In this document: piece after piece, positions 10,072-19,830 of the stretch
Numbering within the stretch: the stretch's first letter is position 1
Layout of the letters: every line of letters begins with the position of its first letter
Origin: Sciurus carolinensis
Taxonomy: Eukaryota > Chordata > Mammalia > Rodentia > Sciuridae
DNA: 64,000 nucleotides
Assembly: GCF_902686445.1 (NCBI RefSeq)
Contig: NC_062224.1
Coordinates: 22,361,123-22,425,122, forward strand
Direction of reading: 5' to 3'
Program-made: the position numbers and the translations under genes
The notes under the pieces: model-generated
Seen by the model: the letters and a program-made list of their open reading frames with translations, nothing else
Databases searched by the model: none
What the model was told of the DNA's origin: nothing

Positions 10072-10083
10072 AAAATAAATAAG

Positions 10084-11270
10084 CAAATAAATAAATAAAC
10101 TTGCTTCCAAACAAGTAAATAAACTCAGACAATGTATACTTCTCAAGGAAATTACTCTGGGGAATAATTACTTGTGATGCTATTAAAATTAATATTTACT
10201 CAAGGTCTTATCTGATCAGGACTGAAGCAATAACATTAGAAGCAGGCTTGATAATATTCTTGGATGGTACTTAGACAGCACTGAGATGCTTCCTGCTGAA
10301 TAAGTTCTCTTAATCATGCTGCAACTTAATCAATATTTTAAATACTCAGGACTTTAGTCTCTTTCCGAAGACTATTTCACACAGCTGAAAAGTTTAAAAC
10401 TTGACTTTTCTTGACATTTCTCCCCAAATTTCCACTACTTTATTTCATCTCATTATTCCTAGTCATGACTTTTTATATCATAACTCTCTCAACAAAGTTT
10501 TCATATAAGCAACAGGTAATTTGAGTGATAATTTATTTAGGACAAAGCATGTATTTCTAAGATTGCCTTTCTCTTTGCAGCCTTCGAAAACTTTTCATTA
10601 TAATTAGCAGTCACTATTTAATTTTAATTGGTGATCTACTAGGTAAAGTGACAAAATATGAAATATCCAAATCAGGATGTAGTCTGAATATAAGTCATGT
10701 TAGCAACATACTATGGTAAATATTTAAAACAGGTTTATTATCCAGCTATTTTTGGCATTTATCTTAATTATTTAAAGCTTTATTTTTAAGCATTAAGTAA
10801 TGCTTCCTGCCAACTCCCCTTTGGTTTAAAGGTAATAGGCATTAACTCCTTTTACAGATGATAACAAAAACCTCAAACTTAACTGTCCCCATTCCATGTT
10901 CTCCAGTTTTCCAGTAGCTCCTTACCATTTGTCTTTGAGTCCCTGATACTTATAAAATCCACCAACTAGATTCTGCCTTCTAAAAAGCAAGCAATATCAA
11001 AGACAAGGATATAGTGAAACGTTTATCAGGCATTTGACTTTAGTGCAGTAATTTGTCTGCCTCCAACTTCAGATCAGATAAATGTCACTTTCTTGTGGAC
11101 AGTTTAGCAACTGAATAACAGTGGGTGATTTATGCGTGGCATCTAGAAAGCCTGAGGGCCTCCAGTTCCCAGCGACTCTTCACTCTCAGAGGTCCTGGAT
11201 GCTTGAAGTGCTATGGCGGCCCTACCTCTGAGCTGTCACAGATGTGGCCGACTTTGGGGCCACAGAGTCC
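10084..11270. other. Unique AT-rich sequence, no gene seen
   Basis: No repeat or gene recognised, apart from the AAAT tail of the ID at its left edge and a weak MIR-like phrase around 10845-10885 (CTTTTACAGATGATAAC). The short frame at 11125-11307 shows no family signal. Confidence 0.4.
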
Positions 11271-11271
11271 T

Positions 11272-11450
11272 GGTGCAAAGTTCCCTTCTGCCACTAATGC
11301 CCTGTGACCTCTGTTTAGCTAACAACTATTGGGAAGCTGTTTCCCTCCTGCAAAATGTGATTACTAATATCTACCTCTGAGAATTTATAGATTAACTAAA
11401 ATATTGCATGTAAGACATCCAGCTGGTGGGAGTCATGCAATAAGCAGAAA
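11272..11450 (-). repeat. MIR SINE (antisense)
   Basis: It contains CCTGTGACCTCTGTTTAGC, TTCCCTCCTGCAAAATGTGATTACTAATATCTACCTC and AGATTAACTAAAATATTGCATGTAAGAC. This is the order of an antisense MIR (CTCATCTGTAAAATGGG, then ACCTACCTC, then GGATTAAATGAG). Confidence 0.75.
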
Positions 11451-11799
11451 TGATCATTCCAGCACATTCCCATATTCTGTGTCACTGAATTTTTTTTATC
11501 TGAGCAAAACTTACCAAAATATCTTTGAAGAATACTCATCTTTATATAATTATATTTCCTAATATGTTCTAAACTAATAACTATTACTTAATTAATGTCT
11601 TTATTGTATCAGGGATGGGCCTAGGTACGAGGACAGAGTGACAAACTCAACAGATGCAGGCCTGCTGTTCCTGGTGGGTAATGAGACCCTTTGGTATACG
11701 TGGTACATCTTCAGTTGTTTCACAAAAAAATATAGTAAGCCTTGAGTCCCCAAACTCAACAGGTATATGGAGTCTCTTAAAGAATCAAAGTCTGGATTT
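11451..11799. other. Unique sequence, no gene seen
   Basis: No gene. 11610-11690 (GGGCCTAGGTACGAGGACAGAGTGACAAACTCAACAGA) loosely resembles a common old mammalian repeat, but I cannot name it. Confidence 0.35.
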
Positions 11800-11996
11800 A
11801 CTAAATGCTAACTAGAGTAAGCATTGATATATTAACTAAAATCCTCACAATAGTCCTCTGAGATAAGTACTAGTATTGCCATTTTACAGATGAGGAAACC
11901 AAGGTACAAAGCATTAAGCAATTCGCTAACATCACAACAAATATGTATCAGAGCTTGAATTGTGGGCTCAGGCAGTCTTACTCTTAACCTCCACCA
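11800..11996 (+). repeat. MIR SINE
   Basis: AAAATCCTCACAATAGTCCTCTGAGATAAGTACTAGTATTGCCATTTTACAGATGAGGAAACCAAGG is close to the MIR core. It is followed by the right-arm phrase GAATTGTGGGCTCAGGCAGTCTTACTCTTAACC. Confidence 0.92.
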
Positions 11997-12350
11997 CACA
12001 CCACTGCAGGTGGGCAGAGTGAGACTCAGAGGCTGCCTCCTCTTCTTGGGTTCCAGAACCTGGAGCATATTGAAGGCATGTCACGCTGGATGTTGTGGCT
12101 GCACTTTGAACAAAATATCCATAGGCTCCTGAAAGAAGAGGACTGGAAAAAATCAACTGCCAGTTGATTCTAGATCTAAACTTCCACAAGGCAGGAGAGA
12201 TGAGCAAAGTACCACCTTTATATTTCCTGGGAATGGTTCAACATGCAAAGAGGGACCACTCGGGTAATCTAGTTTGTCCCCAAACCTTGTATTTCCTTCT
12301 TTGAAAGAGGGAATTTTATTAACAAAAAGAGACCCAAAAGAGTGCTGCTC
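11997..12350. other. Unique sequence, no gene seen
   Basis: No recognised feature. Minus-strand frames here (11832-12416) run through MIR, unique DNA and SINE without interruption of family signal, so they are not genes. Confidence 0.4.
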
Positions 12351-12561
12351 CTTTTTTTTTTTTTTTTTTTTTTGGTACCAGGGATTGAACCCAAGGGCAC
12401 TTAACCGCTGAGCCACATCCCCAGCCTTTTTTATATTTTATTAAAGACAGGGTCTCGCTGAGTTGCTTAGGGCCTCACTTACTTGCTGGGTTTGAACTCT
12501 CAATCCTGCTGTCTCAGTCTCTGGAGTCGCTGGGATTACAGGCATGCTCTACCCCACCCAG
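12351..12561 (-). repeat. B1-dID composite SINE (antisense)
   Basis: Poly(T) (12352-12374) is followed by GGTACCAGGGATTGAACCCAAGGGCACTTAACC and GAGCCACATCCCCAGCC (ID half), then AGACAGGGTCTCGCTGAGTTGC ... CTGGGATTACAGGCATG (7SL half). No clear target duplication was found. Confidence 0.92.
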
Positions 12562-14328
12562 ATGAGAATACTTCTTCATAAGTAAATTAGAAGAAAGAGG
12601 GAGCAGGATCTCCCCCAACTGTGGACTCAATACGTGAATTATTGCCCTGCAATTGAGGAAGTGGAGGTGGTTTAGAGTAGAGGACCAGATAGGAGGGGAA
12701 CATAAGATCTTTGACCAAGAATTCTAGCAACAACCCAAAGAAAAATGGCTATTTGGAGAGGTCCACAGCCCATGCCTTGCCATGCAATGTCCCTGACTGT
12801 GACTGTAGTGCTCATGACCACCTCCGCACCAAGGGCATGCATTCTAAACATAGTAATACTGCCCTGACCACAAATGGCCACATCAGGGTTAAACTCCCAG
12901 CTCCACAAAGCTTTCAAGGCTGATCAACAACTCTCCTGGGAGCCTGGTGAGAAGGTTCTATCAAGAAGGCAGCCCCACACAGAGCAGTTATTGACAGGCC
13001 CCCATGGGGCCCCTTCCTTAGGGAGTTTGTATGTGGCACCTACCTAGGGAATCCGCACCAGAGCAGGCGAAGCAAAAGCAGAGACATACAGGGAGAAACC
13101 ATAACATAGAATTTAGCTATTATTATAAGAGCAGAAAGAGATGTGATGGCTGAGTCGCCCTCACTATAGAGCTCCCAAGTAACTCCAAAGTGGGGTTTGC
13201 AAAGTGGGATCAGAAGAAAACAGCAGAACTTCTATGTTTTCTTTCTTTATCTCATTGCTTTTTCATTGTTATTATTTGTGTATGATTTATTATTGTGTAT
13301 GCATATTTAAAATACACATGTGTATTTAAAAATACACACATATGTGGGAGCATGTTCAGAAATTTTCCCCCTTGGACCATTTGGAGATGACTGCAAAAGT
13401 GCATTCAGAGCAGTGGACCCCCACTTTGCTGGGAAAGTCACTAGAGTGATGTTGCATTCTGAAAATCTCCCCTGTTAACTGGAGGCCCAGCAGTGGGGGA
13501 TTCAGAGACACTGCCTGGGTCTTCTTCCCTCCCTCTGCATTTTTACGTTAAAGACCCACAAATGAGGTACCTTGATTCTGTCTCCACAAATAACGGAGCA
13601 AATTCGTTTTATCCTGTTTCAAGGGTAGCAGTTCTGGAAATCAGGGGGCCCGGGAGAGGTCAGAGACACAAACATCAGAGGAAAACTCCAAGGCCACAGG
13701 GAGAATGTATGAGCTGTCCCTCACACAGCAAGGAATTTGGAATTGAGTCCAGCATTCCATTGACCTGCATTAAGAACTGAGACTTCTCTATGCTTCACTC
13801 TCTTTGGGTTGTAGACCGCTGAGGAGGTTAACTTGAGAATTTTAAATTGAATGTCTTGGTAGTTACATAGTGAAACTCCTTAGGGATCATTTATCATTAA
13901 ACATTTAAGAAACAAAAAGAAATTTCAAGGAGAGGTTTCTAAAAGTAATCAAACTTTCATAGATTTTCATCAAATTTCCTACTTACTCTATAGGAACTGG
14001 AAAATTTTTTCAGCAGAGAAAAAACTGTAATAAAGAAGTGACAAGAAATCCAGGAAGAAATGAAAATAGAGGAAATTGTCAAATTAAAATATCGAGAAGA
14101 TTTTAATGGTTTTCTTCACTATCATTAAGCAAAAATAAAACAATGGCAAATATTAAGCAAGCAAAGGGTATTTTTAATCTATTACATTCTATATTCCATA
14201 ATAACTGTTAAGATAGAATTCATGAGCATGATAGAATAATTCAATGAGTGAATAGCCATCCTTTCCATATGAAAGTATTCCTTGTGAAAAATTAGCTGTT
14301 TCTTCACAAATTATTTTTCTTGCAAGGG
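12562..14328. other. Unique sequence, no gene seen
   Basis: About 1.75 kb without a recognised gene or repeat. A small perfect palindrome, AAATACACATGTGTATTT, lies at 13310-13327. A 95-codon frame at 13493-13780 has no recognisable domain and normal flanking composition, so I treat it as chance. Confidence 0.4.
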
Positions 14329-14338
14329 AGAAAATATT

Positions 14339-14574
14339 ATTTGGTGTTTGGGGTTTGTTGTTTTGTTTTGGTTTTTTGGTACCAGTGATTGAGTCCAGGG
14401 GCACTTAACCACTGAGTCACATCCCCAGCTCTTTTTATTTTTTAGTTTGAAACAGGGTCTTGATAAACTGTTTAGGGTCTCACTAAGTTGCTGAGGCTAG
14501 CATTAAACTTGGGATCTTCCAGACTCAGCCTCCCAAGTCACAAGGATTACAGGCATGCTGCACCATGCCCAGCA
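14339..14574 (-). repeat. B1-dID composite SINE (antisense)
   Basis: A degenerate T/G-rich tail is followed by GGTACCAGTGATTGAGTCCAGGGGCACTTAACC and GAGTCACATCCCCAGC, then the 7SL-like half ending in AAGGATTACAGGCATGCTGCACCATGCCCAGC. A 10-base direct repeat AGAAAATATT at 14329-14338 and 14575-14584 is the likely target duplication. Confidence 0.9.
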
Positions 14575-14584
14575 AGAAAATATT

Positions 14585-15520
14585 TTCATAAATAATTTCA
14601 GCACAATTCTTTGACCTAATACATAGCATCTCTGTAAATTCCATTTGTCCCAATTATAATAACACCTTGAAATATTAAAAAGTACTGCAAATCCTTATTT
14701 TTATTAGTATTAGTATTATTATTAGTGTTAGTATTTTCATGATACCTTTGCTTCAAAAGACCTGTCCAAGCTCAAAAGATTTGAATCAGGTTGCTGGGGA
14801 AAACCTCTGAGCTCTGTTTATGTGTCCAACTGCATTCAGCAAGGCTATGTCTTTTAAGCACTATTCTTGGCCTTTTTGATAAATGAAAAATGAAATTAAT
14901 CATGGTCTCTGGACTGAAGGAGCTTGCACTCTAGCAGGGAAGATAAAATGTGCACATAAATAATCATAATACAAGACCAAAATACGCTATCGGCTGCAAA
15001 AGTGGCATAAATAAAACATGGAAGGATGTTGGGAAAGGCACGCTCAATTCCAGTGGCGGCATCCAGAGATTTACAGAGAGGCATTAAAGAACAGGCATGT
15101 CTTAGGGAGGCCAAAGGGATTGAAGAAGGAGAGGAACAGAGAAGGAAGGGCAGGGAAAGGGGATAGGAACCAAAAAGAACCAGTTTCCAAGGCTGCCAAT
15201 AGGAAAACTTGGAGTCCAGGCAAGTAAAGGTGAGTGATAGCCTAGAGCTTGAACAAAATGCCAATGTCACAGTTTTGTCCTCACTCCACTGCAGTGTACC
15301 CATAAGCTGGTTTTGCTTGTGTAGTTACCTGATCCTCTTCCTGGTGTCCCTTTCTTTTTTGTAGCCACAAACAACACCACAGAGCTTGGCACATAATTGC
15401 CTGCAGGAAAAATGAATGCCAAACTGTAGGAACCTTCGCTGTAGAGTATGCTTCTAATTGTATCCACGATTTTGCCATTAGTGGTCATATCTAAGTGTCA
15501 CAAAGGAGTCAAACGGGACG
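14585..15520. other. Mostly unique sequence
   Basis: A TTA/TAG-rich simple stretch lies at about 14698-14740. 14900-15170 (GGTCTCTGGACTGAAGGAGCTTGCACTCTAGCAGGGAAGATAA, then AGGCCAAAGGG) resembles a common unnamed old mammalian repeat. The 135-codon minus frame 14896-15303 has no protein family signal. Confidence 0.4.
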
Positions 15521-15637
15521 CCAAGTGGAAAGTCACACCAAGCTGGGTTAGAATCTACCTCTGTCACTTGTGTGACCAAAGCAAGATTTTATGCAGGCCC
15601 TGGAAGACCTGCATTACCCTCACTTATAAAGCGATCA
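15521..15637 (-). repeat. MIR SINE, first half (antisense)
   Basis: AAGCTGGGTTAGAATCTACCTCTGTCACTTGTGTGACC followed by GACCTGCATTACCCTCACTTATAAA corresponds to the antisense MIR order. The element continues at 16609 after an L1 insertion. Confidence 0.8.
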
Positions 15638-15659
15638 TAATCATACTTCAGATAGAGAA

Positions 15660-16330
15660 CTAATCTCCAGAATCTATAAAGAACTCAAAAAACTCTACAC
15701 CAAGAATGCAAATAACCCAGTCAACAAATGGGCTAAGGAAATGAATAGACACTTCACAGAAGAAGATCTACAAGCAATCAACAAACATATGGAAAAATGT
15801 TCAACATCTCTAGTAATAAGAGAAATGCAAATCAAAACCACCCTAAGATTCCATCTCACCCCAATTAGAATGGCGATTATCAAGAATACAAGCAACAACA
15901 GGTGTTGGCGAGGATGTGGGGAGAAAGGTACACTCATACATTGCTGGTGGGGCTGCAAATTAGCGCAGCCACTCTGGAAAGCAGTGTGGAGACTCCTTAG
16001 AAAACTTGGAATGGAACCACTATTTGACCCAGCTATCCCACTCCTTGGCCTATACCCAAAGGACTTAAAATCAGCATACTACAGAGATACAGCCACATCA
16101 ATGTTCATAGCTGCTCAATTCACAATAGTCAGATTGTGGAAACAACCTACATGTCCTTCAATTGATGAATGGATAAAGAAACTGTGGTATATATACATAC
16201 AATGGAATATTACTCAGCCATAAAGAATGATAAAATTATGGCATTTGCAGGCAAATGGATGAAATTGGAGAATATCATGCTAAGTGAGATAAGCCAATCT
16301 CAAAAAAAAAAACCAAAGGAAGAATGATCT
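15660..16330 (+). pseudogene. L1 ORF2 C-terminal fragment (copy C)
   Basis: The open stretch at 15741-16223 encodes the C-terminal part of ORF2p. It includes the Cys/His motif [18 protein letters not shown] (C-x3-C-x7-H-x4-C), a segment needed for L1 RNP function in studied L1s. The frame breaks near 16196 (an extra CA in the TATATACATACAATGG stretch compared with the copies at 46870 and 63110) and the tail is then out of frame. No promoter or start belongs to it; it is a dead 5'-truncated copy. Confidence 0.9.
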
Positions 16331-16373
16331 CGCTGATAAGTGGATGATGACACATAATGGGGCATGGGAGGGG

Positions 16374-16403
16374 TTAGTTTTAGGGTTAGAGTGAGGGTTA
16401 GGG
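16374..16403 (+). repeat. Telomere-like tract in L1 copy C
   Basis: 30 bases of TTAGTT TTAGGG TTAGAG TGAGGG TTAGGG, in the L1 3' UTR and followed by a G-run. Confidence 0.9.
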
Positions 16404-16608
16404 AGGGGGGCAAGAATGGAGGAAGGAAGGACTGTATAGAGGGATAAGAGGGGTGGGAGGGGTGGGGGGAAGGGAAAAAATAACAAAATGAATCAACCAG
16501 TATTACTCTATGTAAATTTATGATTACACAAATGGTATGCCTTTACTCCATGTACAGAGAAACAACATGTATCCCATTTGTTTACAATAAAAAAAAAAAG
16601 AAAAAAAA

Positions 16609-16735
16609 TAATGTCTCCCTCACAGAACTGCTGTGACGATTAAATGAGCTAATGTGCCAGGCCCTGAGCACATGGCTGGGGACATAGTAAGTACCTCACT
16701 TGTATAAGTTCTGTTACTATTTAACATTAAATGCA
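16609..16735 (-). repeat. MIR SINE, second half (antisense)
   Basis: ATGTCTCCCTCACAGAACTGCTGTGACGATTAAATGAGCTAATGTGCCAGGCCCTGAGCACATGG completes the MIR interrupted by L1 copy C. Confidence 0.85.
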
Positions 16736-16889
16736 GCTTGTCGGTGGCACCTGGAAGGCTGCTCAAGATGTCAGCATGACATTGGCTTTATGTTCAAAGT
16801 ACAGAGGCTGAAGAAGAATTCACTGCTTTATTTTGCAATCTAAAATCATACCAACAGGACTCGCTTTCTGGTGAGTATTTTTAAATTTT

Positions 16890-17188
16890 TAAAAATTTGG
16901 ATGTGAAACAAGGAGAGTACAAAAACACTCAATGTGCAGGGCAATATATATAATTACACAGCAAATACACTTGTAACCAATATCCAAGTTATAAAATGGA
17001 ATAGTGATTGCTCCCCCAAAGTTCCCTCTGTGCCCTTTTTCTAAAGGAAACCCTCTTTCTCTCTGCAGGAAACCACCACCCTGACTCTTACTGTGGTCCT
17101 GTTCTAGTTCTCTTAGCTTTTCTTTATAGTTCTATCATCTAGCAGATGGTTACCCTTGTTACACATCTTTATTTCAAATAGAAATATA
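16890..17188 (-). repeat. Ancient L1 3' region (antisense), part 1
   Basis: Phrases such as ACACTTGTAACCAATATCCAAGTTATAAAATGGAA and CCTCTTTCTCTCTGCAGGAAACCACCACCCTGACTCTTACTG, with TTTCTTTATAGTTCTATCATCTA, match an old L1M 3' UTR read antisense. It continues after the SINEs to about 18915. Confidence 0.65.
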
Positions 17189-17500
17189 CTGCAGCTGGGC
17201 ACAGTGGCTTGGGAGGCTGAGGCAGGAGAATCACAAGTTCAAAGCCAACATCAGCAACCTAGTGAGGCCCTAAGCAACGTAGAAAGACCCTGTCTCGGGG
17301 GCTGGGGAGATAGCTCAGTCGGTAGAGTGCTTGCCTTGTAAGCACAAAGCCCTGGGTTCGATCCCCAGCACCCAAAAAGAAAAAAAAAAAAAAAAGAAAG
17401 ACCCTGTCTCTAAATAAAATACACATGCAAAAACAAAAAAGGCTGGGGATGTGACTTAGTGGTTAAATATCCCAGGTTCAATCCCCAGAACCAACAAAAA

Positions 17501-17501
<1 letters not shown>
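17189..17501 (+). repeat. B1-dID composite SINE, interrupted by an ID insertion
   Basis: The 7SL half (GCTGGGCACAGTGGCTTGGGAGGCTGAGGCAGGAGAATCACAAG ... AGAAAGACCCTGTCTC) and the ID half (GGCTGGGGATGTGACTTAGTGGTTAAATATCCC ... GGTTCAATCCCCAGAACC) are separated by a complete ID element at 17297-17394. The 7SL half has lost about 20 bases after GCACAGTGGC. A TG microsatellite follows. Confidence 0.93.
17297..17394 (+). mobile_element. ID SINE nested in the B1-dID
   Basis: A well-preserved ID: GGGGGCTGGGGAGATAGCTCAGTCGGTAGAGTGCTTGCC ... CCCTGGGTTCGATCCCCAGCACCC and a long A tail. Both pol III internal promoter boxes are intact (A box TAGCTCAGTCGGTAGAG, B box GGTTCGATCC). A perfect 16-base target duplication, AGAAAGACCCTGTCTC, lies at 17281-17296 and 17395-17410. 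This is one of the youngest insertions in the window. Confidence 0.97.

Positions 17502-17539
<38 letters not shown>
17502..17539 (+). repeat. (TG)n microsatellite
   Basis: About 19 TG units in the tail of the SINE. Confidence 0.97.
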
Positions 17540-18915
17540 GCAAGCATTCTTTGGTGCCTCTTTTAATCCATATTGCCTTATAAGGAAGGTTCTTAAAAAA
17601 AAAAAAAAAAAACTCTATTTCTCAGTGTAACAATCCCAATATGCAATATATGTACCACAATTTATTCATCTGTTTAATGTTTAGGGTCATTACACTGTTG
17701 ATGAATAGTTGGTTCATTTCCAATTCAAAACTATTATCAAAATTCTGCTTAGAACATTCCTATATATTTCTATTGAAACACAAATGCACAATATCTCTAG
17801 GGATGTACCCAACAGTGGGGTTGTTGTATCATTAGGCATGTGTAACTCCAATTTTATTAGATAACATGAACTGTTTTCCAAAATGAATGGACTATTTCTA
17901 CTCCTACCAACAGTAATAGATCTCATTACTCCATTCCAGCCAACTGCTACTCTTAAGATTTTTTGTTTTGCTAACCTGGTATAGGTACTGGGATCTCAAT
18001 ATGATTTGAATGTGTATTTTTTGATGATTTATGACATTGAGCATTTCTGCATACTCTTATTGGTTGTTCGGATTTCCTTTTTGTGAAATATCTGCTCAAG
18101 TTAGTTCATATTTTCCTCATTGGTATGTGGGTACAAGTTCTTTACTGGTTATGTGTTGTCAATATCTCATTCTGAACCTGGTATTTTTACACTTTTTATG
18201 ATCTTTTCATGAGTTCACCTAAGTTCATTGTATTCATAATATTTCTTTTTATGCCATATTTTTAAATCCTGCCCAATGTCATGAGGATATTTATAACCAT
18301 GTTAACACATAACATTTTTTATTTTCACATTTTTGTTTATAGCTGACTCGAAGTTGATTTTCATTTCATTTATGGCAGGAGAAAGGGGTTCAGTTTCATT
18401 CTTTTCCCAGTTAGATATCTACTTTTCCCAGCATTGTTAATGCGAAGATTGCCATTTTCCTGATTGTTCTGGAATATCTCTTTTATCATAAATCATGGCA
18501 ATTCCATTGCATGAGTCTGTCCTGGGAATCTCTTTCATTCCCTGCATCTATTTGTCTGCTTCAATACCATACAGTCATGATTGGTAAGAGTTTTAATAAG
18601 TAGACCTGCATGACAGAACAAGTCTTCTTCCCTTTTCCTCTTTTTATATGGGTGTCTTGAATATCCTTGGGATTTTTAATGTCTTTATATATTTTAATAT
18701 CTGTTAGTCAATGTGATAATAAGGCTATGGAGACTGAATTGAATATATAGATAGTTTGATTTAGGAAAAATTCAAATATTTAGTACATCAACTCTTCACA
18801 TACATATTACTCCATTTATTTGGTTCTACATTAATTTCTCCCAATAAAATTTAATAATCTTCCTCATTCAGTACTTGCAATTTTTTGCTAGATTTGTTAC
18901 TACTGTAAAAAGTCT
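17540..18915 (-). repeat. Ancient L1 sequence (antisense), part 2
   Basis: Old L1 ORF2/3' phrases read antisense: GGGATGTACCCAACAGTGGGGTTGTTG, CATGAACTGTTTTCCAAAATG, TGACATTGAGCATTTCTGC and TTTTTATATGGGTGTCTTGAATATCC. No open frame remains. With part 1 this makes about 2 kb of one old element. Confidence 0.6.
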
Positions 18916-18944
18916 TTGGGGGGAGGTTATCTTGTCAGTTATAA

Positions 18945-19165
18945 TAACTTCCATTCATTGGGCCCCTGCTATTTTTCAGACATCATATTGGCCACTTGAA
19001 ACATATTATGTACTTTAATTCTTTTAACAACCGTATTATGTGCTCCTACTAGTGTACCCATTTTACCTATGAACTCAAAAAATTAAATACTTGACCCGAG
19101 GTCTCATAGTAAGCGGTCAAGTCAGAATTCCAACCCAGGCCTTTCTATTTCCCATACCCTATGCT
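18945..19165 (+). repeat. MIR SINE
   Basis: AATTCTTTTAACAACCGTATTATGTGCTCCTACTAGTGTACCCATTTTACCTATGAACTC, then ACCCGAGGTCTCATAGTAAGCGGTCAAGTCAGAATTCCAACCCAGGCC, gives the MIR core and right arm in order. Confidence 0.88.
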
Positions 19166-19504
19166 ATCTAAATGGACAACATGTCCCAAAGGAAATGCAT
19201 ACATACCCAAGACACTTAGGCAGGGATGAGGCTAGAAAGACTGGTGGCATGGGACATTGGCAGGTGAGATAAAAGGAGGAGAGGAACACCAAGCACTCCA
19301 GAAACTGAATTAGGATGTAAGGATGAGCAACGAGTGGGGAATCTCATAAAGCAGAGAGGTACTGAAGATAAGCATCTCTCAAGTCACCAGTTTTCTTAAA
19401 GCAAGGAAAGACAGTCAAATAGCTTGGAAGTTCTTAGGGGTTAAGTTTTCTTAGATTGTTGGGAGAAATCCTAAGTCTTGGCTAGCAGCTGTGAATGTCT
19501 CAAG

Positions 19505-19830
19505 TGTGTAAGGAAAACCTTCACACGTTCACGCCCATCAGGAATACCTACGGAGAGGAGCGTTCCACTCTGGTCACTTAGGAAAGAAAGTAAACAATTG
19601 TCCCCAAATTTACCTAGTGTTACCTAGGGAACCTGTATAGGGGCCTGGTGGTCTGATCCCCCGTGGCACATTGTGATTGGGTTAAAAGTCTATAAAATGT
19701 ATGGTTTCTCCTGCAATAAACGAGTTTGCAGGTTGCTCACCACAAGCCTGCATTTACCCAACTCCTGGGGTCTGGGTTATGACTCCATCGGCTCTTACCT
19801 GCGCCTGAGCTAGCCTGGCACCCCTACTCA
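19505..19830 (+). repeat. Solo LTR, ERV class II (ERVK)-like
   Basis: The region is less AT-rich than its surroundings. It has a TATA box (TATAAAATG, 19691-19699) followed closely by a polyadenylation signal AATAAA (19715-19720) and the phrase AATAAACGAGTTTGCAGG, a layout typical of rodent class II LTRs with a very short R region. The downstream U5-like part runs to about GAGCTAGCCTGGCA (19830). Exact ends and target duplication could not be settled. No gag, pol or env sequence is adjacent. Confidence 0.6.

Larger units (their letters stand above)
15638..16607 (+). mobile_element. Young L1 copy C, 3' end, 5'-truncated
   Basis: About 960 bases of the young L1: the end of ORF2, the 3' UTR with GGGGTTAG/TTAGGG text (16374-16403), the terminal CCCATTTGTTTACAATAA and poly(A) (16588-16608). 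It sits inside a MIR. Only a 5-base repeat (ATAAT, 15637-15641 and 16608-16612) could be a target duplication, so that call is weak. A microhomology AATCAT lies at the 5' junction. Confidence 0.92.

Noticed and set aside
12672..12923. Overlapping 70-81 codon frames on both strands in unique sequence
   Set aside because: No protein family signal, no splice or promoter context, and opposite-strand overlap is typical of chance.
13493..13780. 95-codon plus-strand frame that might be a small exon
   Set aside because: No recognised domain; no convincing splice signals with a plausible neighbour exon in the window.
14896..15303. 135-codon minus-strand frame with hydrophobic stretches
   Set aside because: It lies in DNA that resembles an old repeat and has no family match I recognise; length alone is not enough in 64 kb.
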